From Streptomyces sp. NBC_00285 (lineage in GTDB: Bacteria > Actinomycetota > Actinomycetes > Streptomycetales > Streptomycetaceae): a DNA stretch of 64,000 nucleotides. This document shows positions 9,012 to 18,569 of the stretch, in pieces. The stretch lies in contig NZ_CP108055.1 in the NCBI RefSeq assembly GCF_036174265.1, positions 4,774,001-4,838,000 of the forward strand, written 5' to 3'. Below the pieces are notes generated by a model. It saw only the letters and a program-made list of their open reading frames with translations. It searched no databases and had not been told where the DNA came from. Numbering within the stretch: the first letter of the stretch is position 1; each line of letters starts with the position of its first letter. Position numbers and translations under genes: made by a program.

Positions 9012-9767
9012 ATGTCCGGTCTCTTCCAGGTCCCCTGGTCCGACTACCGGCCCGACCTGCTCGACGCCCTGTGGCGCACCGTCTCCTACACCGCGGTCAG
9101 CTTCACGGGCGCGGTACTCCTCGGCCTGGCCGTGGCCCTGCTCAGGCTGAGCGGCGCCTGGCCCGCCCGGGCCGTCGCCGCCGTCTACACCGAGGTGTTC
9201 AAGAACGTCCCGCTGCTGGCCATCATCTTCCTCAGCTACTTCGGTCTCGCCTCGGCCGGGCTCCGGCTGGACGTGTTCACGGCCGGATGTCTCAGCCTCG
9301 TCGTCTTCTACGCGGCCTATCTGTCGGAGATCTTCCGCTCCGCGATCAGCGGGGTGCACGCCGGACAGACCGAGGCCGGAGAGGCACTGGGACTGGGCAG
9401 GGTCGGCATCTTCGCCCATGTCGTCCTGCCGCAGGCGGTACGGGAAGCCCTTCCCGGCACCAACACCATGCTGGTCGACCTGCTCAAGTCCACCTCCCTG
9501 CTCGTCACCGTCTCCGCCGCCGAGCTGATGTCGGAGGGGCGGCTCATCACCTCCGCCACCTTCCGGGCACTGGAGGTGTACCTGGTCATCTCCGCCATCT
9601 ACTTCGCCCTGTGCTACCCGCTCTCCCAGCTCCTGCTCCTGCTGGAGCGCAGGGTACGGGCCGGCGTCCCGCTCTCCCCCTGGCGGCGCCGGCGGGTCCG
9701 CGCGGCCCGCGCCCTGCTCGCGGCCGACCTCACGCCCGACACCGACCGGAAGGAGGCCGTGGCATGA
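9012..9767 (+). CDS. Amino-acid ABC transporter permease
   Basis: A 251-residue inner-membrane permease of the HisM/GlnP type with about five hydrophobic helices. The cytoplasmic EAA loop that contacts the ATPase is visible as EAGEALGLGRVGIFAHVVLP. It starts ten bases after the binding-protein stop with GAGGTGA upstream, and its stop overlaps the next gene's start by four bases (ATGA). Only one permease is present, so it probably works as a homodimer. It imports the ligand captured by the lipoprotein. Confidence 0.92.
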   Translation: MSGLFQVPWSDYRPDLLDALWRTVSYTAVSFTGAVLLGLAVALLRLSGAWPARAVAAVYTEVFKNVPLLAIIFLSYFGLASAGLRLDVFTAGCLSLVVFYAAYLSEIFRSAISGVHAGQTEAGEALGLGRVGIFAHVVLPQAVREALPGTNTMLVDLLKSTSLLVTVSAAELMSEGRLITSATFRALEVYLVISAIYFALCYPLSQLLLLLERRVRAGVPLSPWRRRRVRAARALLAADLTPDTDRKEAVA

Positions 9768-10558
9768 CGGAACCAGTCACCACGACAGCCGCGGTCCCCC
9801 CGGCCGGCACCGACGCGGTCGTACGGATCGAGCACCTGAGCAAGTCCTTCGACGGCCGACGCGTGCTCGACGAGGTGAACCTGGTGGTCGACCGCGGCCG
9901 CATCGTGAGCGTCATCGGGCAGAGCGGCGGCGGCAAGACGACCCTGATGCGCTGCGTCAACCTGCTGGAGCGGCCCGACCGGGGCACGGTCGAGGTGGCG
10001 GGTGAAGTGGTGCACGACGGCGGCCGGACGGTCTGCCGGGACCTGCCCCGACTGCGCCGCACGGTCGGCATGGTCTTCCAGCGGTTCAACCTCTTCCCGC
10101 ACCTCACGGCCGTGGAGAACGTCGTCCTCGCGCAGCGCAAGGCGGGTGTCGGCGAGCAGGAGGCGCTGGAGCGGGCCGTCGTACTCCTGCGCCGGGTCGG
10201 GGTGGCACACCGCGCCCTCGCCCGCCCCGACCAGCTCTCCGGCGGGGAACAGCAGCGCGTCGCCATCGCCCGGGCGCTGGCGCTGCGGCCCGAGGTGCTG
10301 CTCTTCGACGAACCCACCTCCTCCCTCGATCCGGAGGCCACCCGGGAGGTCCTCGGCGTGATGCGCGAACTGGCCGCGGACGGCATGACGATGCTGCTGG
10401 TCACCCACGAACTGCCCTTCGCCCGCGAGGTGTCCGACCACGTCGTCTTCGTCGACGGCGGCCGCATCGTGGAGGAGGGCCACCCTCAGGACGTCCTCGA
10501 CAACCCCGCCCAGGCCCGCACCCGGGAGTTCCTCGTGTCGTACAGGCCCGCGTCATGA
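9764..10558 (+). CDS. Amino-acid ABC transporter ATP-binding protein
   Basis: A 264-residue ABC ATPase with Walker A GQSGGGKT (residues 52-59), signature LSGGEQQRV, Walker B LLFDEPTSSLD and a switch histidine in VTHE, all intact. Its length and sequence style fit the GlnQ/HisP group of polar amino-acid importers. Four-base overlaps with the permease before it and the oxidoreductase after it show tight translational coupling. It powers uptake by the two preceding gene products. Confidence 0.94.
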   Translation: MTEPVTTTAAVPPAGTDAVVRIEHLSKSFDGRRVLDEVNLVVDRGRIVSVIGQSGGGKTTLMRCVNLLERPDRGTVEVAGEVVHDGGRTVCRDLPRLRRTVGMVFQRFNLFPHLTAVENVVLAQRKAGVGEQEALERAVVLLRRVGVAHRALARPDQLSGGEQQRVAIARALALRPEVLLFDEPTSSLDPEATREVLGVMRELAADGMTMLLVTHELPFAREVSDHVVFVDGGRIVEEGHPQDVLDNPAQARTREFLVSYRPAS

Positions 10559-11832
10559 GCGCCGCACTGGGCAGCGACGGCCCGGTCGTCGTGGTCGGCG
10601 GCGGTGTCGTGGGCCTGTGCACCGCGTACTACCTGGCCAGGGCCGGCCTCGAAGTGGAGATCGTCGAGCGGCGCGCCCTCGGCTCCGGGGCGTCCCGGGG
10701 CAACGCGGGATGGGTCTGCCTCAGTCATTCGACGCCGGTTCCCGCACCGGGCGTGGTCCGCTACGCGCTCCGCTCACTGGGCCGGCCGGACTCGCCTCTC
10801 TACGTACGGCCCCTGCCCGATCCGGCGTTCGTGCGGTGGCTGTGGCGGTTCTGGCGCAGCAGCACACCGGCCGCCTTCCGCCACGGCTACACCGCGGTCG
10901 CCGAGCTGAACCGGAGCACCTTCGACCTCTTCGACGGCCTGCGCGAGGCGGGGGTCGAGACGACCCTGACCCGGCCCGGCATGGTCCACGCCTTTCTGTC
11001 CCCGGCCGAGGCCCGCCACCACCTCGCCGTGCAGCGGGAGATGGCCGACGGCCGCTATCCGATGCCGGACGACGTCGTCACCGGGGACCGGGCCCGGCTG
11101 CTGGACGGCGCCCTGTCCTCCAGGGTGCGGGCCGCCTACCTCGTGGAGGGAGAGGGCGTGGTCGACCCGGAGGCCTTCGCCCGCGGCCTCGGCGAAGCGC
11201 TCACCGCCCTGGGGGTGAAGATCCACGAGGACGTCGAGGCCCTCGGGTTCCGTACCTCCGCCGGCCGCGTCACCGCGCTGCGCACCGCGCAGGCCGAGAT
11301 TCCCTGCGCGGGCGTCGTCATCGCGGCCGGAATGCGCTCCACCGGCCTGCTGAGCTCCCTTGGCGGGCCCCTGCCGCTGCAGGCGGGCAAGGGCTACAGC
11401 TTCTCGGTGGACCTGGACCCGGCACCCCGCCACACGCTGTACTTCGGCGAGCGCCGGGCCGTCGCCTCACCGATCGGCGCCACCACCCGCATCGGCGGCA
11501 CGATGGAACTCAGCGGCAACAACAATCGCCTCGACTGGCGCCGGATCGTCGCCGTCGCCCTCGCCAGCCGGCACTACCTGGGCCGCTGGTTCGACGACCC
11601 GGACGACCTGGTGAGCCTGATCCGGGACCCCTGGGTCGGTGGCCGGCCCTTCCTCCCCGACGGCCTCCCCGTCATCGACCGCGTGCCCGGTTACGGCAAC
11701 GCCTTCGCGGCCACCGGCCACGGCATGCTCGGCGTGACCCTGGGCCCCGTCACCGGCCACACGCTCGCCGAGTACGTGCTGACCGGCCGGCGTCCGGAGA
11801 CCCTGGCGCCGTTCCGCTTCGACCGGGCGTGA
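10555..11832 (+). CDS. FAD-dependent oxidoreductase, D-amino-acid dehydrogenase (DadA)-like
   Basis: A 425-residue flavoprotein of the DAO/DadA family. The N-terminal dinucleotide fold has GGGVVGL at residues 15-21, then ALGSGASRGNAGW, the flavin-proximal loop typical of DadA-type dehydrogenases. The C-terminus has the second FAD-contact loop ATGHGMLGVTLGP. Such enzymes oxidise D-amino acids, or related secondary amines, to oxo acids. It is coupled by a four-base overlap to the ABC ATPase, so transport and oxidation of one compound are encoded together. The exact amine cannot be read. Expression is probably set by the divergent CdaR-like regulator. Confidence 0.87.
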   Translation: MSAALGSDGPVVVVGGGVVGLCTAYYLARAGLEVEIVERRALGSGASRGNAGWVCLSHSTPVPAPGVVRYALRSLGRPDSPLYVRPLPDPAFVRWLWRFWRSSTPAAFRHGYTAVAELNRSTFDLFDGLREAGVETTLTRPGMVHAFLSPAEARHHLAVQREMADGRYPMPDDVVTGDRARLLDGALSSRVRAAYLVEGEGVVDPEAFARGLGEALTALGVKIHEDVEALGFRTSAGRVTALRTAQAEIPCAGVVIAAGMRSTGLLSSLGGPLPLQAGKGYSFSVDLDPAPRHTLYFGERRAVASPIGATTRIGGTMELSGNNNRLDWRRIVAVALASRHYLGRWFDDPDDLVSLIRDPWVGGRPFLPDGLPVIDRVPGYGNAFAATGHGMLGVTLGPVTGHTLAEYVLTGRRPETLAPFRFDRA

Positions 11833-11853
11833 CCAGGACCTGACTCCCGGGTG

Positions 11854-11891
11854 GCCGGGGCCTTCCACCGACGGGGAGGGGAGGCCCCGGC
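11854..11891 (+). terminator. Stem-loop after the ABC transporter operon
   Basis: GCCGGGGCCT at 11854-11863 pairs perfectly with AGGCCCCGGC at 11882-11891 around an 18-base loop, about 20 bases after the oxidoreductase stop. There is no U-tract, which is common in Streptomyces terminators. Confidence 0.5.
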
Positions 11892-11971
11892 GGCCCCGGT
11901 GCCGCACGTCGACAACGTTCCGGCTCAGGCGATCTGGAACACATCGCCCCGCGCGGGGAAAGATGGCCCCC

Positions 11972-12487
11972 ATGGCATCGACACCCCCACGCACCACACG
12001 AAGCGCACTTCACCTCACCGCAACCCTTCTCACCGCGACCGTCGCGCTGTACATAGCGCTCGTCGCGTTCGGGAACATCACGGACTTCGGGACGAACCAG
12101 GCGTTCGTACAGCACGTTCTCGCAATGGACACGACGTTCAAGGACGACGATCTGATGTGGAGAGCCATCACCAGTAAGGGACTTCAGAACACGGCGTACG
12201 TCGCGATCATCATCTGGGAGACGTTCGCGGCGCTCGTGCTGATCTACGGCACGTGGTTGTGGGTGCGGCGGGACGACGTGGCGGCACGGCGGTTCTCCAC
12301 CTACGGCCTGCTCATGCTCATGCTGCTGTTCGGCGCCGGGTTCATCGCGATCGGCGGCGAGTGGTTCTCCATGTGGCAGTCGGACACCTGGAACGGCCTG
12401 GACGCGGCGCTTCGCGTCTTCCTGCTGAGCGGGGTCGTGCTGCTGGTGGTCAACCTGCCGGGCAGGTCGGAGCAGCCCGCCGCCTGA
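11972..12487 (+). CDS. DUF2165 family small integral membrane protein
   Basis: A 171-residue membrane protein with four predicted helices. The polar segment FGNITDFGTNQAFVQHVLAMDT between helices 1 and 2 and the EWFSMWQS loop are recognisable features of the DUF2165 family, for which no function is known to me. Two in-frame ATGs are possible. I chose 11972 because GGGGAAAG is only two bases from the first ATG (11963) but 11 bases from this one. It stands alone and converges on FO synthase across a strong shared terminator. Confidence 0.82.
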   Translation: MASTPPRTTRSALHLTATLLTATVALYIALVAFGNITDFGTNQAFVQHVLAMDTTFKDDDLMWRAITSKGLQNTAYVAIIIWETFAALVLIYGTWLWVRRDDVAARRFSTYGLLMLMLLFGAGFIAIGGEWFSMWQSDTWNGLDAALRVFLLSGVVLLVVNLPGRSEQPAA

Positions 12488-12500
12488 CGACGAGGCCGAG

Positions 12501-12533
12501 GGCCGTGGGATCCGGCTGCCAGATCCCACGGCC
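12501..12533. terminator. Bidirectional terminator between DUF2165 gene and FO synthase
   Basis: A perfect 12-base inverted repeat, GGCCGTGGGATC at 12501-12512 and its complement at 12522-12533 with a nine-base loop, lies between two convergent stops. It can end transcription from either side. Confidence 0.8.
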
Positions 12534-12553
12534 TGAGCGCGCGTCCGGGTCCG

Positions 12554-15166
12554 TCAGTCCAGCACCGGCAGCAGCTCCGGCAGGTGGCCGTCCGACACGG
12601 CCGCCGCCTGCTGCCGTTCCTCCGGCACCTCGCCGTAGAGAGTGGTGCGGGGGCGTGCGGGACGGCCCGCCGCCTCCGCGACCGCGATCAGGTCCTTCAC
12701 CGACTTGTACGAGCCGTACGACGAGCCCGCCATCCGCGAGATCGTCTCCTCCATCAGCGTGCCGCCGAGGTCGTTCGCACCGGAGCGGAGCATCTCCGCC
12801 ACGCCCTCGGTGCCCAGCTTCACCCAACTGGTCTGGATGTTGGGGATGTAGGGGTGCAGGAGCAGCCTCGCCATCGCCACGACCGCCCTGTTGTCCCGCA
12901 TCGACGGGCCCGGGCGGGCGATACCGGCCAGGTACACCGGGGCGTTGGTGTGGATGAAGGGGAGGGTCACGAACTCCGTGAAGCCGCCCGTGCGTTGCTG
13001 GATTCCGGCCAGCGTGCGCAGGTGGCCCAGCCAGTGACGCGGCTGGTCCACGTGGCCGTACATCATCGTGGAGGAGGAGCGGATGCCGACCTGGTGCGCG
13101 GTCTCGACGACCTCGATCCAGGTCGCCGTCGGCAGCTTGCCCTTGGTCAGGACCCAGCGGACCTCGTCGTCGAGGATCTCGGCGGCCGTGCCGGGGATCG
13201 AGTCCAGGCCGGCCTCCTTCGCGGCCGTCAGCCACTCCCGGATCGAAAGACCGGTCCTGGTCGCGCCGTTGACGACCTCCATCGGCGAGAAGGCGTGCAC
13301 ATGCATGCCCGGGACCCGCTCCTTCACCGCGCGCGCGATGTCGAAGTACGCCGTCCCCGGCAGGTCCGGATGGATGCCGCCCTGCATGCAGACCTCCACC
13401 GCGCCCACCTCCCAGGCCTGTTGGGCGCGGTCGGCCACCTGGTCCAGGGACAGGGTGTAGGCGTCGGCGTCGGTGCGCCGCTGCGCGAAGGCGCAGAAAC
13501 GGCAGCCGGTGTAGCAGACGTTGGTGAAGTTGATGTTCCGCGTGACGATGTACGTCACGTCGTCGCCGTTCACCGATTTGCGGACGTCGTCGGCGATCCG
13601 CGTCAGCGCGTCCAGGGCGGGTCCGTCGGCGTGCAGCAGCGCCAGCGCCTCGGCGTCGGTCAGCTTCGTCGGGTCGTCGGCCGCGACCCGCAGCGCCTGG
13701 CGTACGTCCGTGTCGATGCGCTCCGGCACCATCCCGGGGGCGGCCGCCTCGCGCAGGGCGCCCCAGTCGCCGTAGACCTCGTCGAAGTCGTCGCGGCGGT
13801 CGGAGGTACGGCCCTCGGTGTCGATGGTGGCGTGCAGATCCGTGCGGCCGGACGGGACGAAGACCTCCTCGGGCTCCTGCCACGGACGGCCCTCGACCAC
13901 GGCGTCCGACACCGCCAGCCCCGTCTCCGGGTCGGCGAGCGCGGCCACGTGCGGCCGCAGCCGGGGGTCCAGCCAGGGCTCGCCGCGCTGCACGAACTCG
14001 GGGTACACGCACAGCCGTTCGCGCAGCTCGAAGCCGGCCGTGCGGGAGCGTTCCGTGAGCTCCTCGATCTGCGGCCAGGGGCGCTCGGGGTTGACGTGGT
14101 CGATGGTGAGGGGGCTGACTCCGCCCCAGTCGTCGATGCCCGCCCCGATCAGCCGTTCGTACTCGTTGTCGACGAGGTTCGGCGGGGCCTGGATGTTGGC
14201 GGCCGGGCCCATGACGAGACGGGCCACCGCCACCGCGGCGACCAGTTCGTCCAGTTCCGCGTCCGGCATGCCGCGCATCGCGGTGTCCGGCTTGGCGCGG
14301 AAGTTCTGGATGATCAGTTCCTGGATGGAGTGGTAGGCGCGCGCCGTGCGCCGCAGTGCGAACAGGGACTCGGCGCGCTCCTCGTACGTCTCCCCGATCC
14401 CGATGAGGATGCCGGAGGTGAAGGGGACCGAGGAGCGGCCGGCGTCCTCAAGAACCCGCAGCCGGACGGCGGGCTCCTTGTCCGGTGAGCCGTGGTGCGG
14501 CCCGCCGGGCTCCGACCAGAGCCGCTCGGCCGTCGTCTCCAGCATCATGCCCATGCTGGGCGCCACCGGCTTCAGCCGCTGGAAGTCCGTCCAGGAGAGC
14601 ACGCCCGGGTTGAGGTGGGGCAGCAGGCCCGTCTCCTCCAGGATGCGGATGGAGATGGCGCGGACGTAGGCGATGGTGTCGTCGTAGCCGTGCGCGTCCA
14701 GCCACTCCCTGGCCTCCGGCCAGCGGTCCTCGGGCTTGTCGCCGAGGGTGATCAGGGCTTCCTTGCAGCCGAGGGCCGCGCCCTTGCGGGCGATGTCCAG
14801 TACCTCGTCGGGGGACATGAACATGCCGTGGCCGGCCCGGCGGAGCTTGCCGGGCACGGTCACGAAGGTGCAGTAGTGGCACTTGTCCCGGCACAGCCGG
14901 GTGAGGGGGATGAAGACGCTCTTCGAGTACGTGATGACACCGGGGCGGCCTGCCTGCGCGAGGCCGGCGTCCCGCACCCGGGCGGCGGACGCGGTGAGGT
15001 CGTCCAGGGCCGCACCGCGGGCCTGGAGGAGTACCGCGGTCTCGGCGACGTCGAGGGCGACACCGTCCCGGGCCCGTTTGAGGGCACGACGCATGGAGTT
15101 CTCGGTGGGGCCGGTACCGCCGGGGCGGTCGGTGGGGCCGGTTCCGGAAGTCGCGGAAGTCGTCAT
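12554..15166 (-). CDS. fbiC: FO synthase, fused CofG-CofH (F420 cofactor biosynthesis)
   Basis: An 870-residue bifunctional radical SAM enzyme that makes 7,8-didemethyl-8-hydroxy-5-deazariboflavin (FO), the deazaflavin core of coenzyme F420, from tyrosine and a flavin precursor. Two radical SAM clusters are intact: CRDKCHYC (Cys92, 96, 99) in the N-terminal CofG half, and CYTGCRFC near residue 550 in the CofH half. This is the fused actinobacterial form, at full length. The ATG at 15166 opens a short Thr/Gly-rich leader before the conserved [10 protein letters not shown]. An LLM-type, probably F420-using, oxidoreductase lies 81 bases upstream on the same strand, so the two may be cotranscribed. 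Confidence 0.97.
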   Translation of the reverse strand: MTTSATSGTGPTDRPGGTGPTENSMRRALKRARDGVALDVAETAVLLQARGAALDDLTASAARVRDAGLAQAGRPGVITYSKSVFIPLTRLCRDKCHYCTFVTVPGKLRRAGHGMFMSPDEVLDIARKGAALGCKEALITLGDKPEDRWPEAREWLDAHGYDDTIAYVRAISIRILEETGLLPHLNPGVLSWTDFQRLKPVAPSMGMMLETTAERLWSEPGGPHHGSPDKEPAVRLRVLEDAGRSSVPFTSGILIGIGETYEERAESLFALRRTARAYHSIQELIIQNFRAKPDTAMRGMPDAELDELVAAVAVARLVMGPAANIQAPPNLVDNEYERLIGAGIDDWGGVSPLTIDHVNPERPWPQIEELTERSRTAGFELRERLCVYPEFVQRGEPWLDPRLRPHVAALADPETGLAVSDAVVEGRPWQEPEEVFVPSGRTDLHATIDTEGRTSDRRDDFDEVYGDWGALREAAAPGMVPERIDTDVRQALRVAADDPTKLTDAEALALLHADGPALDALTRIADDVRKSVNGDDVTYIVTRNINFTNVCYTGCRFCAFAQRRTDADAYTLSLDQVADRAQQAWEVGAVEVCMQGGIHPDLPGTAYFDIARAVKERVPGMHVHAFSPMEVVNGATRTGLSIREWLTAAKEAGLDSIPGTAAEILDDEVRWVLTKGKLPTATWIEVVETAHQVGIRSSSTMMYGHVDQPRHWLGHLRTLAGIQQRTGGFTEFVTLPFIHTNAPVYLAGIARPGPSMRDNRAVVAMARLLLHPYIPNIQTSWVKLGTEGVAEMLRSGANDLGGTLMEETISRMAGSSYGSYKSVKDLIAVAEAAGRPARPRTTLYGEVPEERQQAAAVSDGHLPELLPVLD

Positions 15167-15247
15167 CCTTCGAGCATACGAGCGGTGTGATCAGGTCAGA
15201 GGGGCCGACCGGAGGTGGGCGACGTCACACCCCACCACCGAGGGAGA

Positions 15248-16090
15248 TCACACACCACCATCGCCACCCTGGACATAACGGGCATACTCGTCAAGCACCT
15301 TGAACGTCTCCCCCTCCCCCGCCGACGGCAGCTGCAGCACGACCTCCTCGATGCCGAGCTCGGCATAGTGGGCGAGCTTGCCGGGGGTGGGCAGGACGGC
15401 GTACGGGACGATCTGGAGGGCGGCCGGGTCACGGCCCGCGTCGGACCAGGCGGCGCGCAGCACGGGCAGGGACTCGGTCAGGCCGCGCCCGCCGATGGGC
15501 AGCCAGCCGTCGGCGTACTCACAGATGTGGGAGAACAGCTTCGGTCCGGCGGCGCCGCCCACCAGGGTCCGCTTCTGTACGGGCTTGGGGTGGGCGTGAC
15601 TGGCCCGCACACTCCCGAACTCCCCTTCGTAGGCGGTCGGTTCGTCCGCCCAGAGGGCCTGCATGAGAGCCATCCGGTCGCGGACCAGCTCCCTGCGGGT
15701 ACGCCATCCGACCCCGTGGTCGGCGGCCTCCTCGACGTTCCACCCGAACCCGAGCCCGAGCGTGAACCGCCCGCCGCTGAGGTGGTCGAGGGTCGCGATC
15801 TGCTTGGCGAGGTCGATCGGGTCGTGCTGGGCGACCAGCGTGATGCCGGTGCCGAGGCCGAGCCGCTCGGTGACGGCGGCGGCCTGGCCGAGCGCGACGA
15901 AGGGGTCGAGGGTACGGCCGTACTCACGCGGCAGCTCCCCGCCCGCCGGATACGGCGTGACCCGCTCGACGGGGATGTGGGTGTGCTCGGGCAGATACAG
16001 CCCGGCGAAGCCCCGCGCCTCCAGCTCGCGGGCGAGCCGGGTCGGGGTGATGGTCTCGTCGGTGAGGAAGATCGTCACGGAGATTCGCAT
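15248..16090 (-). CDS. LLM-class F420-dependent oxidoreductase
   Basis: A 280-residue luciferase-like TIM-barrel protein. The diagnostic strings are YLPEHTHIPVE early, then IATLDHLSGGRFTLGLGFGWNVEE, the family's cofactor-loop signature, and YADGWLPIGGRG near the C-terminus. In actinobacteria this subgroup usually uses F420 rather than FMN, which suits its place directly upstream of FO synthase on the same strand. The substrate is unknown. It is divergent from a TetX-like monooxygenase; the gap carries an 18-base near-palindrome that may regulate either gene. Confidence 0.9.
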   Translation of the reverse strand: MRISVTIFLTDETITPTRLARELEARGFAGLYLPEHTHIPVERVTPYPAGGELPREYGRTLDPFVALGQAAAVTERLGLGTGITLVAQHDPIDLAKQIATLDHLSGGRFTLGLGFGWNVEEAADHGVGWRTRRELVRDRMALMQALWADEPTAYEGEFGSVRASHAHPKPVQKRTLVGGAAGPKLFSHICEYADGWLPIGGRGLTESLPVLRAAWSDAGRDPAALQIVPYAVLPTPGKLAHYAELGIEEVVLQLPSAGEGETFKVLDEYARYVQGGDGGV

Positions 16091-16125
16091 GACTGCATCT
16101 GTACCGGGCGGCGGCGGGGATGTCC

Positions 16126-16143
16126 ATACCGACTGGTCGGCAT
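16126..16143. promoter_or_regulatory. 18-bp near-palindrome, TetR-type operator candidate
   Basis: ATACCGAC-TG-GTCGGCAT matches itself in reverse complement at seven of eight positions per arm. It lies 36 bases upstream of the LLM gene start in the divergent gap. This shape is common for TetR-family operators, and TetX-like monooxygenases are often under TetR control, but no TetR gene is adjacent. Confidence 0.4.
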
Positions 16144-16226
16144 CTGCAGGGGGTGCCTTCCCACGGTCCGGTCGGCCGGTCGGCCGGCGGAACGGCGGAA
16201 CGGATGCGCGGTGCCGGTCGCCTGTG

Positions 16227-16259
16227 GGGGCTGTCGGTCGTCTGTCGGGGCTGTCGGTC
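16227..16259. repeat. 13-bp direct repeat with 20-bp period upstream of the monooxygenase
   Basis: GGGGCTGTCGGTC occurs at 16227-16239 and again at 16247-16259. Just before it, GGTCGGCC units are repeated near 16170-16185. The 20-base period (about two helical turns) would place two bound proteins on the same DNA face. Function unknown. Confidence 0.5.
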
Positions 16260-16350
16260 CGGTGTCGGCGGCTTGTCGACGCGGGCGCGGAGTCTGTCCA
16301 CAGACCCCGCCGACAGCCAAACGTCGGCCCGCGACCCCTGAGGAGTCACC

Positions 16351-17493
16351 ATGACCACCACGACCACCCACGTCACGATCATCGGCGCCGGACTCGGCGG
16401 CCTCACGCTCGCCCGCGTCCTGCACGTCCACGGCATCCCGGCCACCGTCTACGAGGCGGAGTCCTCGCCGACGGCGCGTGCGCAGGGCGGGATGCTCGAC
16501 ATCCACGACTACAACGGCCAGTTGGCCCTCGATGCGGCCGGCCTGTCGGACGAGTTCCGCGGCCTCGTCCTGGAGGGCCGCGAGGCGACACGGATGGTCG
16601 ACCGGGACGGGACCCTCCTGCTCGACCAGCCCGACGACGGCACGGGCGGGCGCCCCGAGGTGCAGCGCGGCGAACTCCGGCAGCTCCTGCTCGACTCCCT
16701 CCCGGCCGACACGGTCCGGTGGGGACACAAGGTCAGCGCCGCGCGTGCCCTCGGCGAGGGCCGCCACGAGGTGACGTTCGCCGACGGCACCACCGTCGTC
16801 ACCGGCCTGCTCGTCGGCGCGGACGGCGCGTGGTCCCGGGTACGGCCCCTGCTCTCCGACGCGGTGCCCGCGTACACCGGGATGTCGTCCGTCGAGACCT
16901 ACCTGTACGACGCCGACACCCGGCGCCCGGCCAGCGCGAAGGTGGTCGGAGGCGGGGCGCTGTACGTGCTCGCACCGGGCAAGGGTTTCGTGACGCACCG
17001 GGAGCGGGACGGCAACCTCCACACCTACGTGATGCTCGCCCAGCCGCAGGACTGGTTCGCGGACATCGACTTCACGGACGGCGCCGCGGCGAGGGCGCGG
17101 ATCGCGGCGGAGTTCGACGGCTGGGCCCCGGAACTCACCGCGCTGATCACCGACGGCGACACCGCCCCGGTACTGCGCCCCCTCGTCGCCCTGCCCGTCG
17201 AGCACCGGTGGGAGCGGGTGCCGGGAGTGACCCTGATCGGCGACGCCGCCCACGTGGCCGCCCCGAACGGCGAGGGCGCCAACCTGGCCATGCTCGACGG
17301 CGCCGAACTCGGCCAGGCCCTCGCGGCCCACCCCGACGACATGGAGACCGCGCTCACCGCGTACGAGCAGGCCATGTTCCCCCGGAGCGCCGAAACCGCC
17401 ACCGAGGGCACCGAGCTCTACGCCCTCATGTTCGACGACACGGCGCCCTACGGCCTGCTCAACCTGTTCATGGGAGAGGAGCGGGGCGAGTAA
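16351..17493 (+). CDS. FAD-dependent monooxygenase, TetX-like
   Basis: A 380-residue class A flavin monooxygenase. It has the N-terminal GAGLGGL nucleotide fold, a GADGAWSRVR segment (the DG motif binding FAD and NADPH) near residue 155, and the GDAAHVAAPNGEGANLAMLDG motif that holds the FAD ribityl chain near residue 297. Relatives include TetX, which hydroxylates tetracyclines, and aromatic hydroxylases. Placement with TetX rests on MLDIHDYNGQLAL near the N-terminus. GAGGAG precedes the ATG. It is a possible xenobiotic or antibiotic modifying enzyme; the substrate is not determinable here. Confidence 0.88.
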   Translation: MTTTTTHVTIIGAGLGGLTLARVLHVHGIPATVYEAESSPTARAQGGMLDIHDYNGQLALDAAGLSDEFRGLVLEGREATRMVDRDGTLLLDQPDDGTGGRPEVQRGELRQLLLDSLPADTVRWGHKVSAARALGEGRHEVTFADGTTVVTGLLVGADGAWSRVRPLLSDAVPAYTGMSSVETYLYDADTRRPASAKVVGGGALYVLAPGKGFVTHRERDGNLHTYVMLAQPQDWFADIDFTDGAAARARIAAEFDGWAPELTALITDGDTAPVLRPLVALPVEHRWERVPGVTLIGDAAHVAAPNGEGANLAMLDGAELGQALAAHPDDMETALTAYEQAMFPRSAETATEGTELYALMFDDTAPYGLLNLFMGEERGE

Positions 17494-17551
17494 GCCAATT
17501 GGGCCGACGTCGACGGTGGGATCGAGTACCGGAACCAACGGGGTGACTCGG

Positions 17552-17923
17552 TCATTCGTCGAGGCGGTCGAGGTATCCGTGTCTGCTGTCAACCGGCGAC
17601 ATGAAGAGCTGACCCTCCCGCACCTGCCATTCGGTCGTGCCGTCCATCTCGTGGCTGGCGTGGAAGAGGCCCACGACGCGGTCCCCGTCCTCGTTGGCCG
17701 GAATCCTCGCCATCTCCCGGACCTGGTGAACCAGCCAGTCCAGGCCCGACTCGCGGATGTCGGCGCCGTAGAACATGTAGTGGGTCCAGTTCACGTGCCG
17801 GCGAGGTGTGCCCCAACCGTTGGAGTAGTGACCGTCTTCGTGGGACGAGATGATCTCCTGGGCTGCGGCGAGTTGTTGCTCGTCGCACTCCAGCCATCCT
17901 CTGACCGACACGTAGATACCCAT
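17552..17923 (-). CDS. Conserved Streptomyces hypothetical protein
   Basis: A 123-residue soluble protein without signal or membrane segments. The start ATG at 17923 is preceded by GGGGGGA at a good distance. It is rich in Trp, His and acidic residues, with stretches such as WTHYMFYGADIRESGLDWL and GLFHASHEMDGTTEWQVR. I have the impression of similar short proteins in other Streptomyces but know of no assigned function. It converges on the monooxygenase gene and stands alone. Confidence 0.75.
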   Translation of the reverse strand: MGIYVSVRGWLECDEQQLAAAQEIISSHEDGHYSNGWGTPRRHVNWTHYMFYGADIRESGLDWLVHQVREMARIPANEDGDRVVGLFHASHEMDGTTEWQVREGQLFMSPVDSRHGYLDRLDE

Positions 17924-17999
17924 CGATGTCCCCCCAGCCGGATCCCAGGCACATTCGTGATCAGGACCCGGCGATGATAGGCACGGACCACGGCTGCGG

Positions 18000-18461
18000 T
18001 CACCGTGAATTCGCCGGACACGGCAGCGCCCCGCTCCCGCACTCCGCCCACAGCAGCTTCCCGCCCCTCGACGCGCCCAGTTCGCGGAGGACCGAGACAC
18101 CCCACGTGTGTGCGTACGCCCGCACCAGGTGCAGTCCTCGGCCGTGCTCGGCGTCCGGGTCCGGCGGGGGTTCCGGGGCCGCCTCCCTGGTGAAGCCAGG
18201 GGGCACTCGCGGATCCGTGTCCCATACGGCGACCCGTACCCGGCCGGGGTCCGCCGACAGGACGCGGAGGGCGTACGCGCCCTTGGTGTGGCAGTGCGAG
18301 TTGGCCAGCAGCTCGGCTGCCACGAGCTCGGCGGCGGGGGTGAGTTCGGGCAGCTCGTGTGCGGCCAGGATCAGTCGCAGAGCGCCCCTCGCGATCCCCG
18401 GTGCGCGTGGATCGCGAGGGAGATGCAGGGTGTAGTTCCAGGACGGCGATACGGTGGCCAA
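18000..18461 (-). CDS. ATP-binding (HATPase/anti-sigma-like) protein of a WhiJ-type locus
   Basis: A 153-residue GHKL-type ATPase domain resembling RsbW/SpoIIAB anti-sigma kinases. The N-box appears as ELVAAELLANSHCHT, the G1-like region as VAVWDTDP, and the C-terminal loop as EHGRGLHLVRAYAHTWG. I set the start at the TTG at 18461, seven bases after GGAG; the upstream open frame has no domain content. It is divergent from an XRE/DUF5753 regulator that is followed by a DUF397 peptide. This trio recurs many times in Streptomyces genomes; in the WhiJ and AbaA systems it affects development and antibiotic production. Confidence 0.85.
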   Translation of the reverse strand: MATVSPSWNYTLHLPRDPRAPGIARGALRLILAAHELPELTPAAELVAAELLANSHCHTKGAYALRVLSADPGRVRVAVWDTDPRVPPGFTREAAPEPPPDPDAEHGRGLHLVRAYAHTWGVSVLRELGASRGGKLLWAECGSGALPCPANSR

Positions 18462-18569
18462 CGGAAGTCTCCGATCACTGAGGGGAGTTGGACGAGTGCC
18501 TGGTGTCCTTGCCGCGGCGTCCCACGGTGCGCTTCCAGACGGGGCGCCTGGATATGACGATAGAGGCGA

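Noticed and set aside
12584..14488. A long plus-strand open frame opposite FO synthase
   Set aside because: It is antisense to the intact radical SAM gene and has no recognisable domain.
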